In this document: piece after piece, positions 1 through 11,891 of the stretch
Position numbering within the stretch: the stretch's first letter is position 1
Layout: every line of letters begins with the position of its first letter
Source of the DNA: Selaginella moellendorffii
Taxonomy: Eukaryota > Streptophyta > Lycopodiopsida > Selaginellales > Selaginellaceae
NCBI RefSeq assembly: GCF_000143415.4
Contig: NW_003314375.1
Span: forward strand, 431,393 to 495,392
Direction of reading: 5' to 3'
DNA length: 64,000 nt
The notes under the pieces: model-generated
What the model was told of the DNA's origin: nothing
Seen by the model: only the letters and a program-made list of their open reading frames with translations
Database searches by the model: none
Made by a program: the position numbers and the translations under genes

Positions 1-319
1 TCGTGGACGGACAGCCCAGTCTTGGAGAGACGGGATTGTGATGCAAGTGGTATTGGACCACCAGTGCGGCAAAGGTGAATGGGCATAGCCTTAACATAAC
101 GGGCCAATATGTCAGTGGTACCTTTGGGTGTTGGTCTTAAGACTGGACACATGGAGCACTTGGACCAAGTGCAAGGGAGGAGTGGCATGGATGCCATTCT
201 CGGGACTAGCAAGTCCCAAGTCCTGAATTAGACTTAAGGAGGTTGTGAATGAGACTCCTCCAAGGGGTCAATGGTGTGGTTAAGTGATGAAAGTAGAATG
301 GAAAATTTAGTCGCTTACA
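1..319 (+). mobile_element. 3' end of a solo or truncated LTR (family II)
   Basis: These bases match the last part of the long LTR at 14718-15060, including the segment about a dispute-free 'accaccagtg' core and the closing GCTTACA. The left part lies outside the window. The LTR ends at the CA of TTACA at 318-319. The match to a second copy in the window is direct; that it is an LTR follows from the TGTGAG/TGTAAG start and TTACA end of the fuller copies at 12536, 34487 and 48469. Confidence 0.7.
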
Positions 320-2083
320 GTGTTCTTTATGTTTTCATGCTTGTTAACACTTGCTTGCTCTAATTTCTTATCGAAGATTCTTCGAATATTCTGATGTGTA
401 GAATATTCTTCATCTTCAACCTCTTGCCAAGAGGCGGTTATGGAAGATGCTTGGACTTTCTGAAAAGTGGGCAATCACTAGATGTTCGTAGTCTTCAAAC
501 ACTTGGTTTCTAGCATAATTGCCATGCTTCTTGCTGTAGATTTTTGTTGTTTTTCTTCTTTTTAGTTTTGTTTTCTTCTTTTTGTCCCTTTTTGATTTTT
601 CCCTCGATTCTTTACTTTGGCTTCTTCTTTTAGTTGAGGCTAAGGCTTTCAATATTTGTTCTTTGGGTGCTCTTCACTTTGCCTATCCCACTGTGGTCGC
701 CAAAGTGGAGAACTACAAAATCACCTCTACAATGATCTTGTGAATCCTCTCATATCTAAACTAAAACCAAACATAAAAAGGAAAGAAATATTTAGCCATG
801 TGTTGTTGCAAGATGTTGATGCTGAGATTGATGTGCATCTCATAGCCTTGATCCCCAGAAGGCAATGAGTAAGATATGCATGGAAGAGAAGAGTAGATGT
901 TGAGCAAGTGGAGTGTATGTTATTATGGCCAAGGATATAAAAAGACAGAAAGGGGATAGGTCTAGAATGCTATCACCAGCCTATATAACCACTACATGCC
1001 TAGTCATCCAAGTCAAGAATTTAGACCAGGAGAAATTCTGATCTCAATTCCTAACTTAGGAAATGCCTTTGTGCAAAAATCACGATGCTAAAATGCATGT
1101 ACCTTTCTACAAGGCGAGCATGAGGCCATAGCAACATCTTCATCGACATTGGTACCAAGTGAGAACATATGTGATGATGCAGTGGAAGCCTTTGCAACAA
1201 TGCTTTCAGATGGTGATAAGAGCACTTCACAAGTGGTGACAGAGGTGTCTAAGAAAAAAAGAAAACTCCGTACTTTGGCTCCGAAGGCTTTTTCTTGCAA
1301 ACAGGAATGAGTTCTTTGTGTTCTTTGGAAATCACAATGGTCAATTAGATTTGTAAAAATTAACCTATGAAATGTCCCATACATATTACTATTGTAATGC
1401 CTCTAATCTATATCATGTTTTTAATAATTGTTTTAAGCCAATAAAAGAGCAAAACCTGCCGAACCTCAAGACGACCATTCATCGTTTGTATCCAGTCCAT
1501 AATGAAGGATAGCAGCATAGAATGCTCAAATATTACCATTTATCTTACTTCCATTGTCCTTTCTTTTCTTTTATTTTTGTATAAGATCATAGTTTATAGA
1601 TTTAAGATCACAGATCAGATCAGTCTAGAAAAATATACTGTTTCTTTTTTTTTTATGACATAATTTTCATAGAGTGACATGGACATCACTTTTTAAGACT
1701 GTTTCCAGCCACATCAATGCCCAATTCTCAATGTCATAGCAAGCAAGAGATTAAACCATAACATGGCAAGATCGGTGTTAAATCATTCATGAGACAAATC
1801 GAATACACTGAAGCATTAATGTTGGCACGGAACAGCACCATTATTTAATGAATGGTAATTTTTCATATTGGATAAATTAAAAACTCATTCAGAACAATAT
1901 AACTCACTACCTGATTAGGTACATACATACATAGTTTTAATACATGTAATTATTAAAGGTAATCATAACATATATATACATGTTCCTCATACAATATAAT
2001 TGCCTTCTATATGCAGAAATACATTGGGCAGCACATGGGTACATAATTTGTAAGTTAGGTTTTGAAATCAATTCTTAGAGACG
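320..2083. other. Degraded intergenic DNA with one coding remnant
   Basis: No complete gene is visible. A stop-free + strand stretch at 1110-1310 encodes 66 residues, rich in Ser, Thr and acidic residues and followed by a KKKRK basic cluster. It has the composition of a real exon, but I do not recognise the family and it has no clear splice partners. A short run at 656-868 is also open and unrecognised. The remainder is AT-rich with scattered homopolymers. Confidence 0.4.
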
Positions 2084-2653
2084 ATGGGAGACCACATGAG
2101 ATGCATGGTGGATGGCATAAAAAAGATTAAGGACAATTCTACAGATGAGATTGTCCTGTGTATTACAAAGATCGATTCCAAACCTGGAGATTTAGTGGGA
2201 AGATTTTGTGTAACAGATGAGAAGGAATGGTTGGAGGCATTTGGTTCTTATCATGTGTCAAGTGCCATAGACTCTTGGGATGTCTGTGTAAATAGTCTTG
2301 TGAGATTTACTGATTATGGTTTTTATCGTGCCACGCCATTCGTGCTAGACAAGCAACGGGGATGCGAACAAGAGCTTGGTTTCATCTCACGGAGGTATCT
2401 GCGGAAAACCTTGGACCTCTCCAATTTTTCCCTGTCAAACTCATGCTACAGAGTTTCAAGCTCACGTTCAGCCACTAGGCGAGAAGATGTTCGAGGCTAG
2501 AGAAAGCAACGTATTCAACTACAGATACACGCTAGAAGCCTCCATCGATGGGAAACTCTTCCGTGGGCTGCTCTTCTTGTACAAGCTTGGCTTTGCTCAG
2601 GCAGTGCAAACTTACATGGGAAGGTTTGTTTCGTTTGATCCTCAGTTACTCTC
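2084..2653 (+). pseudogene. Chimeric ORF: unknown exon joined to a Kelch-protein C-terminal fragment
   Basis: The ORF starting at 2084 has about 80 residues of unrecognised sequence and then, from 2324, becomes nearly the same DNA as 18190-18518. In that second copy the shared part directly follows decayed Kelch repeats, so it is taken as the C-terminal tail of a plant Kelch-repeat protein. Here no Kelch repeats precede it. The shared block runs to 2653 and carries single-base indels, so its downstream half (with motifs FNYRY, EASIDGK and GFAQAV) is read in another frame from the start of the chimeric ORF. The junction at 2324 is abrupt, as expected of captured gene pieces. The function of the first 80 residues is unknown. 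Confidence 0.5.
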
Positions 2654-2726
2654 TAACGCCAGGAAGGAAAACATCACAGGAGGAAACCACAGGACGTCCA
2701 AAAGGCCGTAGTAAAGGCCAAACCGT

Positions 2727-2816
2727 GTGTATGCAGCTGCATTGGAGGATTTGGTTGGGTCGCTGACGCAAGGAAAGTTTGCCGACTTTGTGTTGTCCGA
2801 GTCTCCTTTTGGACAG
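2727..2816 (+). pseudogene. Amidohydrolase (LAF3/YtcJ-like) C-terminal fragment
   Basis: The translation contains VGSLTQGKFADFVLSES. This matches the conserved C-terminal signature of metal-dependent amidohydrolases (Amidohydro_3 type), which usually reads GSL-x-GK-x-ADFVVL. Only about 30 residues are present, with no metal-binding histidines, so it can have no activity. It sits 70 bp after the Kelch fragment and 150 bp before a kinase fragment, all on the + strand. The family call rests on this one motif. Confidence 0.55.
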
Positions 2817-2969
2817 GGCTTTTCCTCAAGTGGTTACATTCGTTGGTGGAAATATTGCCTCCCTGTCTTAAGGCGTTATTCCATAATTATTTGGTCTTTT
2901 AAATATAGCATATTTGCGAGAAGATTAATCATCAAGCAGCTGGTAAAGACCTTCAAATAGATTTATTTG

Positions 2970-3068
2970 AGGGGCGTGGTTCACCAGGATCTCAAGCTCG
3001 ACAACAGCACAGCGAAGTACATGGCAGCTGAGGTGGTGGAGAACAAGGATTGGAGCTCTACATGGCAG
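2970..3068 (+). pseudogene. Protein kinase fragment (catalytic-loop and APE-region motifs)
   Basis: The translation reads RGVVHQDLKLDN followed almost at once by AKYMAAEVVEN. The first motif is the kinase catalytic loop (HRDLKxDN with R changed to Q). The second corresponds to the KYMAPEVV end of the activation segment (P changed to A). The DFG motif and the segment between them are missing, so this is a deletion derivative. It is a short captured or decayed exon piece, not a gene. Confidence 0.55.
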
Positions 3069-4108
3069 CCTACTCTACTTTCTTACAGACAAAGCCATGA
3101 ACTGTTTTTAAAAAAGCCATTTCTGAAGGAATAAGACAGCATTAAATAAACTGTTGTGCGTGTTTATAGACACAACTTTGAAGCCATGAGCTTGGTTTGA
3201 TTCGGTACATGATATTTGTACATTAACTCAGGGCATAGAAATGATTTCTGTGTTTGATTATATGTCATTCCAGATCACGATCCTAAAAAACGCTTAAAAC
3301 ATTCAAAAGGAAGCGTGCAGGCAGAAAACAGTTCAGAAGAGTGATCTGCACATACAAGAATCTCTATTCTATTGTGCTATTGCTATGTTTGCTTGAATAT
3401 AAAACAGAAAAAAAACCAAAAAAACTTATCGATAAGAAACTGCATTGTTGCGTGACGAGCTAAACAGAACTAACACCTACCAAAGCTATTCTACTTTGCT
3501 GAAACTACTAGCCTATTATACAAATTGAAATAACTAGCTGGAAATGGGCCGCAAAAGAAAGCAGAAAACTATGGATGCCATTTTAGAAGGGGATGTAATT
3601 GTAGCAAATGCTACTGGAAATCAAGAACTCATACCGTTTACCACTAGTGGAGATTTGTTTGGAAACTAATATGGGCAAAAACAATGCTTGCAACAATGCT
3701 TGCAGAATATGATGTTATGCCAATTGGCACCACCCATGGATTTGTCAAAAATTGCAGCATTAAGATCAACAAGCTGTGAAGGAGTGGTGTAAAAAAGAGT
3801 GCTCCTGGCCTTGAGAACGACTTGGGCATGAAGAAAGTTCGAGCGGCTTAAAAGAAAATGCCAGCAGTAAGTTCCTATTTCCTTTTCACCATTTCTAACT
3901 TCATTTGCTTGCATTTTTCTTTTTTGATGAAAAAAAGTTGGAACAAAAAGGAAAGCAAGGGAGTTGAAATGTAAAGAAAGAATTGTAAAACGTTTATTGA
4001 TATATAAATAAAGACCAAAGTTGAATCGAGATCTTTCACTAATCATCCAATATATTTAAACTAAAGAGCCTCATTGATCATTGCAGTAGGTGGCCCTAAT
4101 TATTTTAA
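3069..4108. other. No recognisable gene
   Basis: AT-rich DNA without long open frames or splice-ready exons that I can recognise. The antisense ORFs at 3644-4046 are short, overlap each other and resemble no family I know. This stretch lies between gene fragments and the presumed 5' end of a Helitron. Confidence 0.4.
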
Positions 4109-6639
4109 TCTATATATATAAATTTAATATAATATTGGAAGTTTCAAACCAAATAATGAAAAATATGCACCTTATTCACAATGAAATATTTTAGAATACT
4201 GCTCAAGAAACGGAAATAAAAATAAAAAAACAAACATAATTATAAATGCAATGAGCAACTAATGGGTGGTCTTGATAAATTATTAAAAGAGATAAATCCC
4301 TATGCTAATGCATTCAAAAAATGGTAAGAAATAGAGAATGAAGAGTTAAATTCAACAAATATTCAAGGAGGCATAAGTTATATTGTAATACATATAAAAG
4401 GCAATTGGACAACTGATCCAAGATGATATAATGCACTAGGTTCAAATGATTTTAAACATTTAGTTGTACAAAGATGGTATTCATTGATGAAGTTTTTTAT
4501 TATGTCTACTATATATGATATTTTTAAAGCAAAAAATATGTTCAATATGTCTAAAAATATAGTATAGAATCAATGAAAGACTCCTTCTTCTAGAACAAAA
4601 ACTTTATAGAACAAAGAGTATCTAATGAATTCAAAAGTTAAAAGTAAATAAAGTAGTGACAATAGAAATGATATATTTTATAACTTAAAATAGAAGAGTT
4701 GAATAGCTCCAGCTATTATATCTTGTAAATAAGTTATACTTTTATCATAATCTTATGATTTATAACTTTATGATTTTGCATAAATATGAGACTATATCTG
4801 AGTTCATAGAAAACTTAATATGAGTAGATTCATTGATAAATATCTAATAAGTTTGTTATTTTCACTAATAATTTATCTATTGATACATGGAAAACAGATA
4901 ACTAAAATATCATTGAGACAACATTAGACACAATACAAAAGGCTACCATCTTAAAAAATGTGATTCATCATCACTTAAAATTTTATTATTAATAAAGCAA
5001 TCTATGGACCATTTTTTCATTTTCTGATATGTTATGGTTTTAGGAAAAAAGAATATTATGAATCATCAATACCATAATATCAGGATAAAAACATACCTTT
5101 CATTGAAAGATTTTAGTCTCATTGTAAATTTATATAAAAATAAATTAAACATAAAGGTAATAATCTTAATTCATTTTAGCATTCTCTCTATATAAAAACA
5201 TATACAGAAAGAATCTTAATGATATAAAATATAATACTTTAACTTTTAGATAGTACTTCTAAAAAGTATGATATTTTGAAGGGATAGGATATGGAATACA
5301 AATATGGAAAAAAATTCTAAAATAAAAATATAATGTAATTTTAGAGAATAAGTTTAAATTAATTTTAAAAAATACTAAATACAATAATTAAAAAATAAAA
5401 TATCTAAATTAGGATATAAATAAAATATTCTCTATAAAAATATGATATTTTATAACTTAAAATAGCCGAGTTAATAGTTATAGATATATGTTGTGCCTAA
5501 TATTTTCTTATTAGTAACCTTAGAGGTGTCCTAAGAGGTAGCCAAAGATTTATATAATATCATAAATTTTCTACTCCTTTATCCTACATGGCATTTATAC
5601 ATGAAAAACTTAATAAGGTATAAATATGATTGAGACAACATTAGTACATGGACCATATAAAGAAATTTAATTATATTACATTAAACCTTCTATATACCAT
5701 TCATAAATTTTTTGATATATTATAGTTCTAGCATAAAGAAAAGTTTATATATCATCAAACCCTCCTCTACCCCAGTATAGAGTAAAACATTACCATTCAT
5801 TTATCATCATAAAATTTCAGCATTCATAACAGTGTTATAAAGCCTTAATTTTAAATATAAATACATGAATATAATGAGATAATAATATTATTTCAGATTT
5901 ATAAAAATAACTACAGAAATAATGTTTATGATATATAATAGAATACTTTCTATTTTAAATATTACTCTCAAAATGCATGAATATAAATATTAGGTAAAAA
6001 TGGAATATCAATGATAAATATGTAAAATATTATAATTTTATAAAAGAAAATATAACACATAAAGCTAACATCTTTCACTTATTATCATGCAATTCCAAAA
6101 CTTTCAGTCTGAAATGATGAAAAGAGAAACTCCATAATAATGTTTATATTTTTTTAATTTAAAAGATATATACACTTTAGCTGAGTTTTTAAATATATAT
6201 TAAATATAATTTTAACATAATTATATTTGAGTGTAGTGAAGTAACACATACTTTATTAGGAGGAAAAATTATAGAGTTTAATAAATCATCAAATAATAAT
6301 ATTTTATCAATTATATAGAGATTTCAAATAAAAGAAAAAATTAGCTATTAAACAAATGACTCATCTGGCCATGGGATGAGAAATTCCATTTATCAAATAT
6401 CCAAGACTTCACTCACCAATATGATATAATGTACTGAGTTATATTTTTTATGTTATGATGTGTGTTGGTGATAGAATCAATTGTAGAAGAGATTTTTAAT
6501 ATAAAGATTATGTTATGTTTAACTATATATCTTATAATTATGATTATGTTAAAATTACAATTACACTTACAACTCTTTGAAATTATTAAAATATCAATAA
6601 TAAAGACAATGCTCCCAGCGTAGCTGGGACTTTTGCTAG
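4109..6639 (+). mobile_element. Non-autonomous AT-rich Helitron (Hel-1)
   Basis: About 2.5 kb of very AT-rich, non-coding DNA ends at 6636-6639 with CTAG, preceded by the hairpin at 6614-6628. A short-stem hairpin followed within about 12 nt by CTRR is the defining 3' end of plant Helitrons. The 5' end is less certain: a plausible TC start after an A is at 4109-4110, within TCTATATATA. Segments around 4630-4690 recur near 5440-5470 and at 38585-38650, so this family has relatives in the window. No Rep/helicase coding is visible. Confidence 0.5.
6614..6639 (+). other. Helitron 3' terminus: hairpin plus CTAG
   Basis: CCCAGC (6614-6619), loop GTA and GCTGGG (6623-6628) form a perfect 6-bp stem. 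CTAG follows at 6636-6639, then T. Equivalent structures occur at 25000-25024, 35032-35057 and 47104-47128 on the + strand, and at 43878-43864 on the - strand. Confidence 0.75.
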
Positions 6640-6856
6640 TACTCCCTTATTTAAACGTGCTATTGGCATATGGCATCCGGCATCTTTTATTCCATTTTTA
6701 GAATATTATTTCTGAATATGCTTATAATCTAATGGCTGAAATTCAAAAACTTCAAATAGATGGCATGGATGAAGTGCTAAAGGGGTGGCAACGCTTCAAT
6801 TAATGACGCTCCAAATCAAGTGAAATTTTTTAGGGCAATCGGGCAAATTCATACAG
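6640..6856 (+). repeat. Shared Helitron 5'-like segment (R), copy 1
   Basis: From TACTCCCTTATTT onward, about 200 bp match segments at 35058-35245, 47131-47360 and, inverted, at 45303-45165. In the fullest versions (47131 and 45303 on the minus strand) the segment begins TCATACTCCC after an A, as expected of a Helitron 5' end. After about 200 bp each copy diverges into different gene fragments. Here the first TCA is missing, so the start is fused directly to the preceding CTAG. Confidence 0.6.
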
Positions 6857-7390
6857 GACAAGCTGCCTTTGGTGGGTGTGTGCATACCCTTTGCGAAAGC
6901 CAGGATCGTGGATTGCTCATCGCTATTCGCGACACACGCACCTTGCCTGGGACAGGTCAAAGGTGGACAGTCTGAAGAACACAAGCTCCAGCTCCATGAT
7001 GACTTCCCCACTGGCAACCACTCCTGTTCGCCACATTTTCTGTGCCATACAGTCTTGTTGAAGGAAGGATATTTATACTCACTCAGTGGTCATGTCATTG
7101 TTTGAAATGACTTTGGAAGATCAAGAGACTGCGATGGTCTTTCATAGATTATTGCAAACCCAAGGTGCAAAAAAACCTTTGTCGTTGTTTTGTCTCTAAA
7201 CATTTTTGCTGTGTGCAGGCCGGATCCTCGCCCCTGTATTTCCCATCCGGCCAGATTCCAAAGTCTCTGCAAGCCTCAAACGTTCTCCAGGAGCTGGCTG
7301 TGCGGTGGAAGAAGCGACGCATCCACAAACTCCATGGTTTCATGTGACTCCATGAACATGTCAAGGATGTGTCCAAGCTTGCTAAGTGCA

Positions 7391-8340
7391 ACATGCTGCA
7401 TGCGCTATTGGTGAACAACCGATCAAGGTAGATTTAAAATTCTTTACTTTTTTCTGAAGACAATTTGCAGGGACTGCTGAATGCTGCAGCTATGGCTAGG
7501 CTGGCGCTTGGAGAAGCTTTGACGAATCTTGTTTGGGCTAAGGTACTCTCATCTTAATTGTGTTTACACACCTTATGATCTGTTTAACTTTGCAGGTTGA
7601 ACTTGATTCCGAAATATATGTACAATCCTGCTGTTGCTCTTCGTGACACTGTGATCGAGCTTGAGGTTGCAATAGAAGGTGGAAAGGACAGCTTGTCAAT
7701 GGCTGTTCAAGCAGGTGGTGAAACTGTCAAGGCACTTGCGAATCTCGTCATTAGTCGTATGTGACTTGTCCAGACATTACGCTCATCGTCACCCCTGATT
7801 TGAAGGTACTGAAATTCATATCCTTTCATTCAAATCTGATTACTTGCTTCTTCCAGATTGGAGAGGAAGTTGTTCTTTTGTTGGGACTGGCAAAGGTCGT
7901 CTAGGAGGTTTTGCACTGGCCCAATTTTTTTATCAGGTCAGACAAACTGTGGTTTTCTTTCCTTGCTAGCTTCCACTATGCGGATTAGTGATACTTGCCT
8001 GGACGTTGAAATATTTAAAACGTGCCTTCAATGCGACACAGGTGATCATGTCATTCATCGGTTTTCTTTTTTAAACAATCTGGATTTTTCTGCGGACAGA
8101 CCTTATTGGCAAGAAACTTATTTCTGCAGGACATGATATCAGAGTTATAGTTTCATTGCTATAGGTTCATAGTTTCATTGTCTTTGCGAGAAATTATGGC
8201 ATTGAAGTAGACATTCGGACACTCTAAGCATATCCATGGGAGGAGCTATTGCTACAGAAGTCGGGGATGAGACCACTGAACCATTAGAATCAGAAACAGA
8301 TCAAGCATCAACTTAAATGCAGTCAAAGACGTGTTCACAA
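7391..8340 (+). pseudogene. PUR4: Broken phosphoribosylformylglycinamidine synthase gene (PUR4/FGAMS)
   Basis: FGAM synthase makes FGAM from FGAR and glutamine in purine synthesis, in plants in plastids and mitochondria. Exon pieces of its central region appear in order: GEQPIK (ending 7427), MARLALGEALTNLVWAK (about 7490-7542), GGKDSLSMAVQAGGETVKAL (about 7678-7737), CPDITLIVTPDLK, GTGKGRLGGFALAQF (about 7885-7930), LIGKKLISAGHDI (about 8100-8140), NYGIEVDI and LNAVKDVFTTLSF. Introns at 7428-7470 and 7543-7595 keep GT and AG ends and are 43 and 53 bp long. Frames shift between exons, part of one exon is deleted near 7596-7625, and both termini of the roughly 1300-residue enzyme are missing. 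It lies inside the Helitron-like unit starting at 6640, so capture is likely. Confidence 0.85.
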
Positions 8341-10200
8341 CCTTGAGCTTCAGGTAACCTCTATCCCTGCTTCATTGTAAGAGAGCGCCAGTGCTGAGAA
8401 TTTCTTCTGTAACTTTTCCACCCCATACACCAGGGATGCATGAAGAACTGGGCATTTCAAGCTTTTTACACTATGCAGAAAGGAATCATACTATTCAACC
8501 AGAAGCCTTGCATGAGTATTGATTTCCTTATAAAAGCCAAGAAGTGGAGAAAATTCCTGAAGAGGTTGCCAGGTTCCTCCTGAGTGCCACAGGTCTCAAC
8601 AGAGGCAGGATCCGAGTTGGCAACGTAAAATCTGGCTGGAAAATTATGGTTATGGTAACAAAGTTTTGAGTAATTTTGGACAAGGTATCAATGCTTTATC
8701 AATTACAGATTTTTATTACTGCTGCAACAGATAGAGATAGCGGCATTATGCATCTTGCATTTGAACTGGTGGAGAAAGTTGCCAGAAATAACTTTCAACA
8801 CATTACTGAAACCAAGAACACAAAATTCACAGACTGTGAATGGCATTCTTGCGTTCATAAGAAAACAAGTTTAGTGACGATATCAGCCTCAACACTCTCG
8901 CTTTTCTGCGTTTTTGCGCCTTGGTGAAGGAGAGCTCAGTACTTTCAGATAGTAACAAACACCAAGTTGTTCTGTGCGACTTCATTGGAATCATCAAAAG
9001 ACAGCAATCAGTGATTTTGAGAAGTAAGTTTGTTATTACTCTTGTTACCACAGGCTGACAATTCATTCAGATGAGATTGTCAGTAAATTGTCATAACAAC
9101 CAACGAGTTTATATGCCCAAGCAGACGTGTTTGCTTGGTCATTAAGGAATCTCTCGCAGTCTAAATGTTTCTTTCTTCATATCCCCAAGGAACCTTGAGC
9201 AGAAGGTGTTCTGGATTATTAGATTCTTCATAGAGTAAGTTCCTGAAGGTTCATTCCTTGCAGCTCTACAGTTACCTTGTTCTTGCAGACTTTCACAGGC
9301 AACCGTCCATCCCTAAGTGTGCTGTATTATAGATCCAGATTACAAATGATCAAATCCAGATTTTGATTTGATATCAAGTGATGTTATCAAATTATCATCT
9401 ATGTGCTGTTATCTTCAAAGATGTAGGCAATAACAGCATCAATGCAGGGAAGAATGCTGTATCCGCCATATGTGTATAAGTTTTGGAAAGCATTGCCATA
9501 GTTGCTCAAGAAAGAGAAAGAGATTGAAAAACACTAGAGGAAAAACTCATGCATATGTACCATCATTCCCGCCCAGCAAGTGGTAAATCTGAGAGAAAAG
9601 CTTTCACACTTCCACTGGGACCAAGTATGGAAGTAAAAAAAACAATTTTTTTTTATGATCTAGAGCTACATGCTAACGATGAAATTCACGCCTTGCTGTG
9701 TCAGACAAATGACCCAACCTGCGTAGTATCAAACTTGTAAGAAATGAGTACTACTTACATGAACAACCCCTGAAAATCAGTGTTGGCAAGGATGCATTCA
9801 TGTCCCAGGCAATCTATGAGAAGATCCTCTGGTGTTTCAATCCCACAAACAGCAACAACAACCAGACAACCAACTTGAGTTCCTTCAACTCAATCACGAA
9901 GTAGACTGTCTCTCAGTTTCTCCGAGTGACCAAGTCAGCTTGCAGGGAGACTTGTGATGCTGCAAATATTAAACCTGGTGAATCAATCCTTTTAAGAGTG
10001 CCTTGGCTGGGAATTGAGTAAGCATGTGCATGGCCTTGCCACCAGTTTTCACCATCTATGCTCAGGTTACTACAAGCAAAAGCTTTGTTAACTTCTTCTC
10101 AGAGATGAAAGAAAAACTCGAGCTACCTTCTGCAGTTCCATAAGCTAAGGAGTCCTTTCTGGTACATCCAATCACATGAAGTTCCTTGGGTAAAAAATTG
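8341..10200 (+). other. Unidentified exon-like fragments downstream of PUR4
   Basis: Several + strand stretches look coding but match nothing I can name. One at about 8430-8640 contains EVEKIPEEVARFLLSATGLN with one upstream stop. Another at 9735-9905 reads about 55 residues, including GKDAFMSQAIYEKIL and an Asn-rich run. They may be further exons captured by the same element, or decayed parts of one neighbouring gene. No intact gene is present. Confidence 0.4.
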
Positions 10201-11540
10201 ATAGCATAGACTGATTTTGTTTTTGAGTTGTATTTGTTATTATCAGAGATTCAACAGCTGAAAGGGTGCTAAATCTTATCAAGTGGTGGGCTGTTCAATG
10301 AGAACGATAAAAATTAAAAATAGTAGAGAAAAAGGAGAAACCACATGTCATACAAATAGCAGATAGCTTAAAAACATAAAAGTTAGAATTTATGCTAGGG
10401 TCCTCTCATGATAAATTTAAATGATGATGTAAAATGTTTTTAAAAATTTCACAATAATCTTAATAAATGCAAATAATACAGCTTTTTAATTATTAATAAC
10501 GTAGCTACTGAATAGTTATATTACTATTGCAGTAAAATTAATGGCATGCATTGGAAATTGGGATTAGAGCAGTAACAAAAAATTTGGAATTTTGTCACAC
10601 ATGATGACATTTTGACCCTTCTATGACAATACAAGTTTACTTCTTCTTTTAAACAAATAAACTCCATTATATCACTCACCACTATAGTGTTCAGAAAATG
10701 CTAATAATAATCACTATTTTACAATACAATGATAATAATAAAAATAGAGAATATATATATATAAATATAATGAAACAAAAAATTCTTGAGGATATCTTAG
10801 AATATCATTATTTTTAATATCTTTATAAATAAGAATAATGTTATAAATCATTTTTAGTCTTCAATATTAGCATTTTCCACAAAATCCATGTTATATGTAT
10901 GTATGTTATATGTTCTTTCTATATTTCATTCTATAGTATTATAATCTATTTATTTTATATTAATCTTATATTTTAGGTCAAGTTCAAAAAGAATTTTACA
11001 TGATTTTCTTAAACATTCTAAGTCCACTTACAATATCAATTTTTTCCAACTTTTATAAAATATATGCATAAAAATAAAATTCACAAAAGACTTCCAGAGG
11101 TGTTGGATTTGGGACTTCTGGACTAGGGAATTCGTGATTTACCAAGACTTGATATATGGGAATATCCCTATACCCATGATCTTCAAGACAGTGCTCCACA
11201 CAAAGGAAGCCTTTAGTTCAAACTATGGATTTTGATAAAGTATGGTACCTACAAAAATGGCCCCAAAATTCCAAAATTCCAAGCAAGGGCCTCAAGAAAT
11301 TGACCACACAATACAAGAGAAGTTCCTGAATGTTGGAGACTATCCTGGAATAGAAAAAAAACTTCTTTAGACAATCACTGTTCTGTGAGGTGACCAAAAA
11401 GCCGAAAAGAAGTGCATTGAGGATGATCTTTGATCAACAGGTTCTGTGAAGAACCAGCAGCAGCTGTGGTTGTGACACCTCTGTAACCTCAGCATATGCC
11501 ACCACCACTGCAGTACCAGCAAGTAGCCTTTCGACCATAC
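10201..11540. other. AT-rich spacer without recognisable gene
   Basis: Mainly AT-rich sequence with an (AT)n-like run near 10752. It could be the 3' half of the Helitron that begins at 6640, but no hairpin plus CTAG end was found, so the right boundary of that element is unknown. Confidence 0.35.
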
Positions 11541-11543
11541 TGT

Positions 11544-11607
11544 CCGTATGATCCGTTTCATAAACATAAGCTTTTCCGTATGATCCGTCTCATAAACATA
11601 AGCTTTT
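11544..11607 (+). repeat. 32-bp tandem duplication
   Basis: A 32-bp unit beginning CCGTATGATCCG and ending AAGCTTTT occurs twice in a row (11544-11575 and 11576-11607) with one mismatch. It interrupts an exon-like Pro/Tyr-rich reading frame (PPPLQYQQVAFRPYCPYDP). Confidence 0.8.
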
Positions 11608-11690
11608 ATCACCTTTTAGGGCGCGTGTTTGTTCTGACTGTGTGATCTCACAGGTTGAAGATGATTATGTGCACGAGATTCTAGCGGCAA

Positions 11691-11850
11691 AAGCTGTATG
11701 AGATCCCCATCTATGCAGGAGAACAAGGTAAAAACAAAGAAAAACTCGATCAGTTTTTGTTCCTCATTCGTTTGCTTTTCTTCCATGCAGGCGCTCCAAA
11801 GTTCTCACAATCGATCTTCAACACTAGATCCCATGGTGAAAACTCTTAAT
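11691..11850 (+). pseudogene. Two-exon coding remnant, family unknown
   Basis: An exon ending at 11727 encodes KLYEIPIYAGEQ. After a 63-bp intron (11728-11790, GT to AG) the frame continues exactly as GAPKFSQSIFNTRSHGEN. The precise splice continuity shows this was once a real gene. I do not recognise the protein, and flanking exons are not evident. Confidence 0.5.
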
Positions 11851-11891
11851 TTGTTTCCAACCAAAGACTTTTTGGGAGCATTAACAATTTA

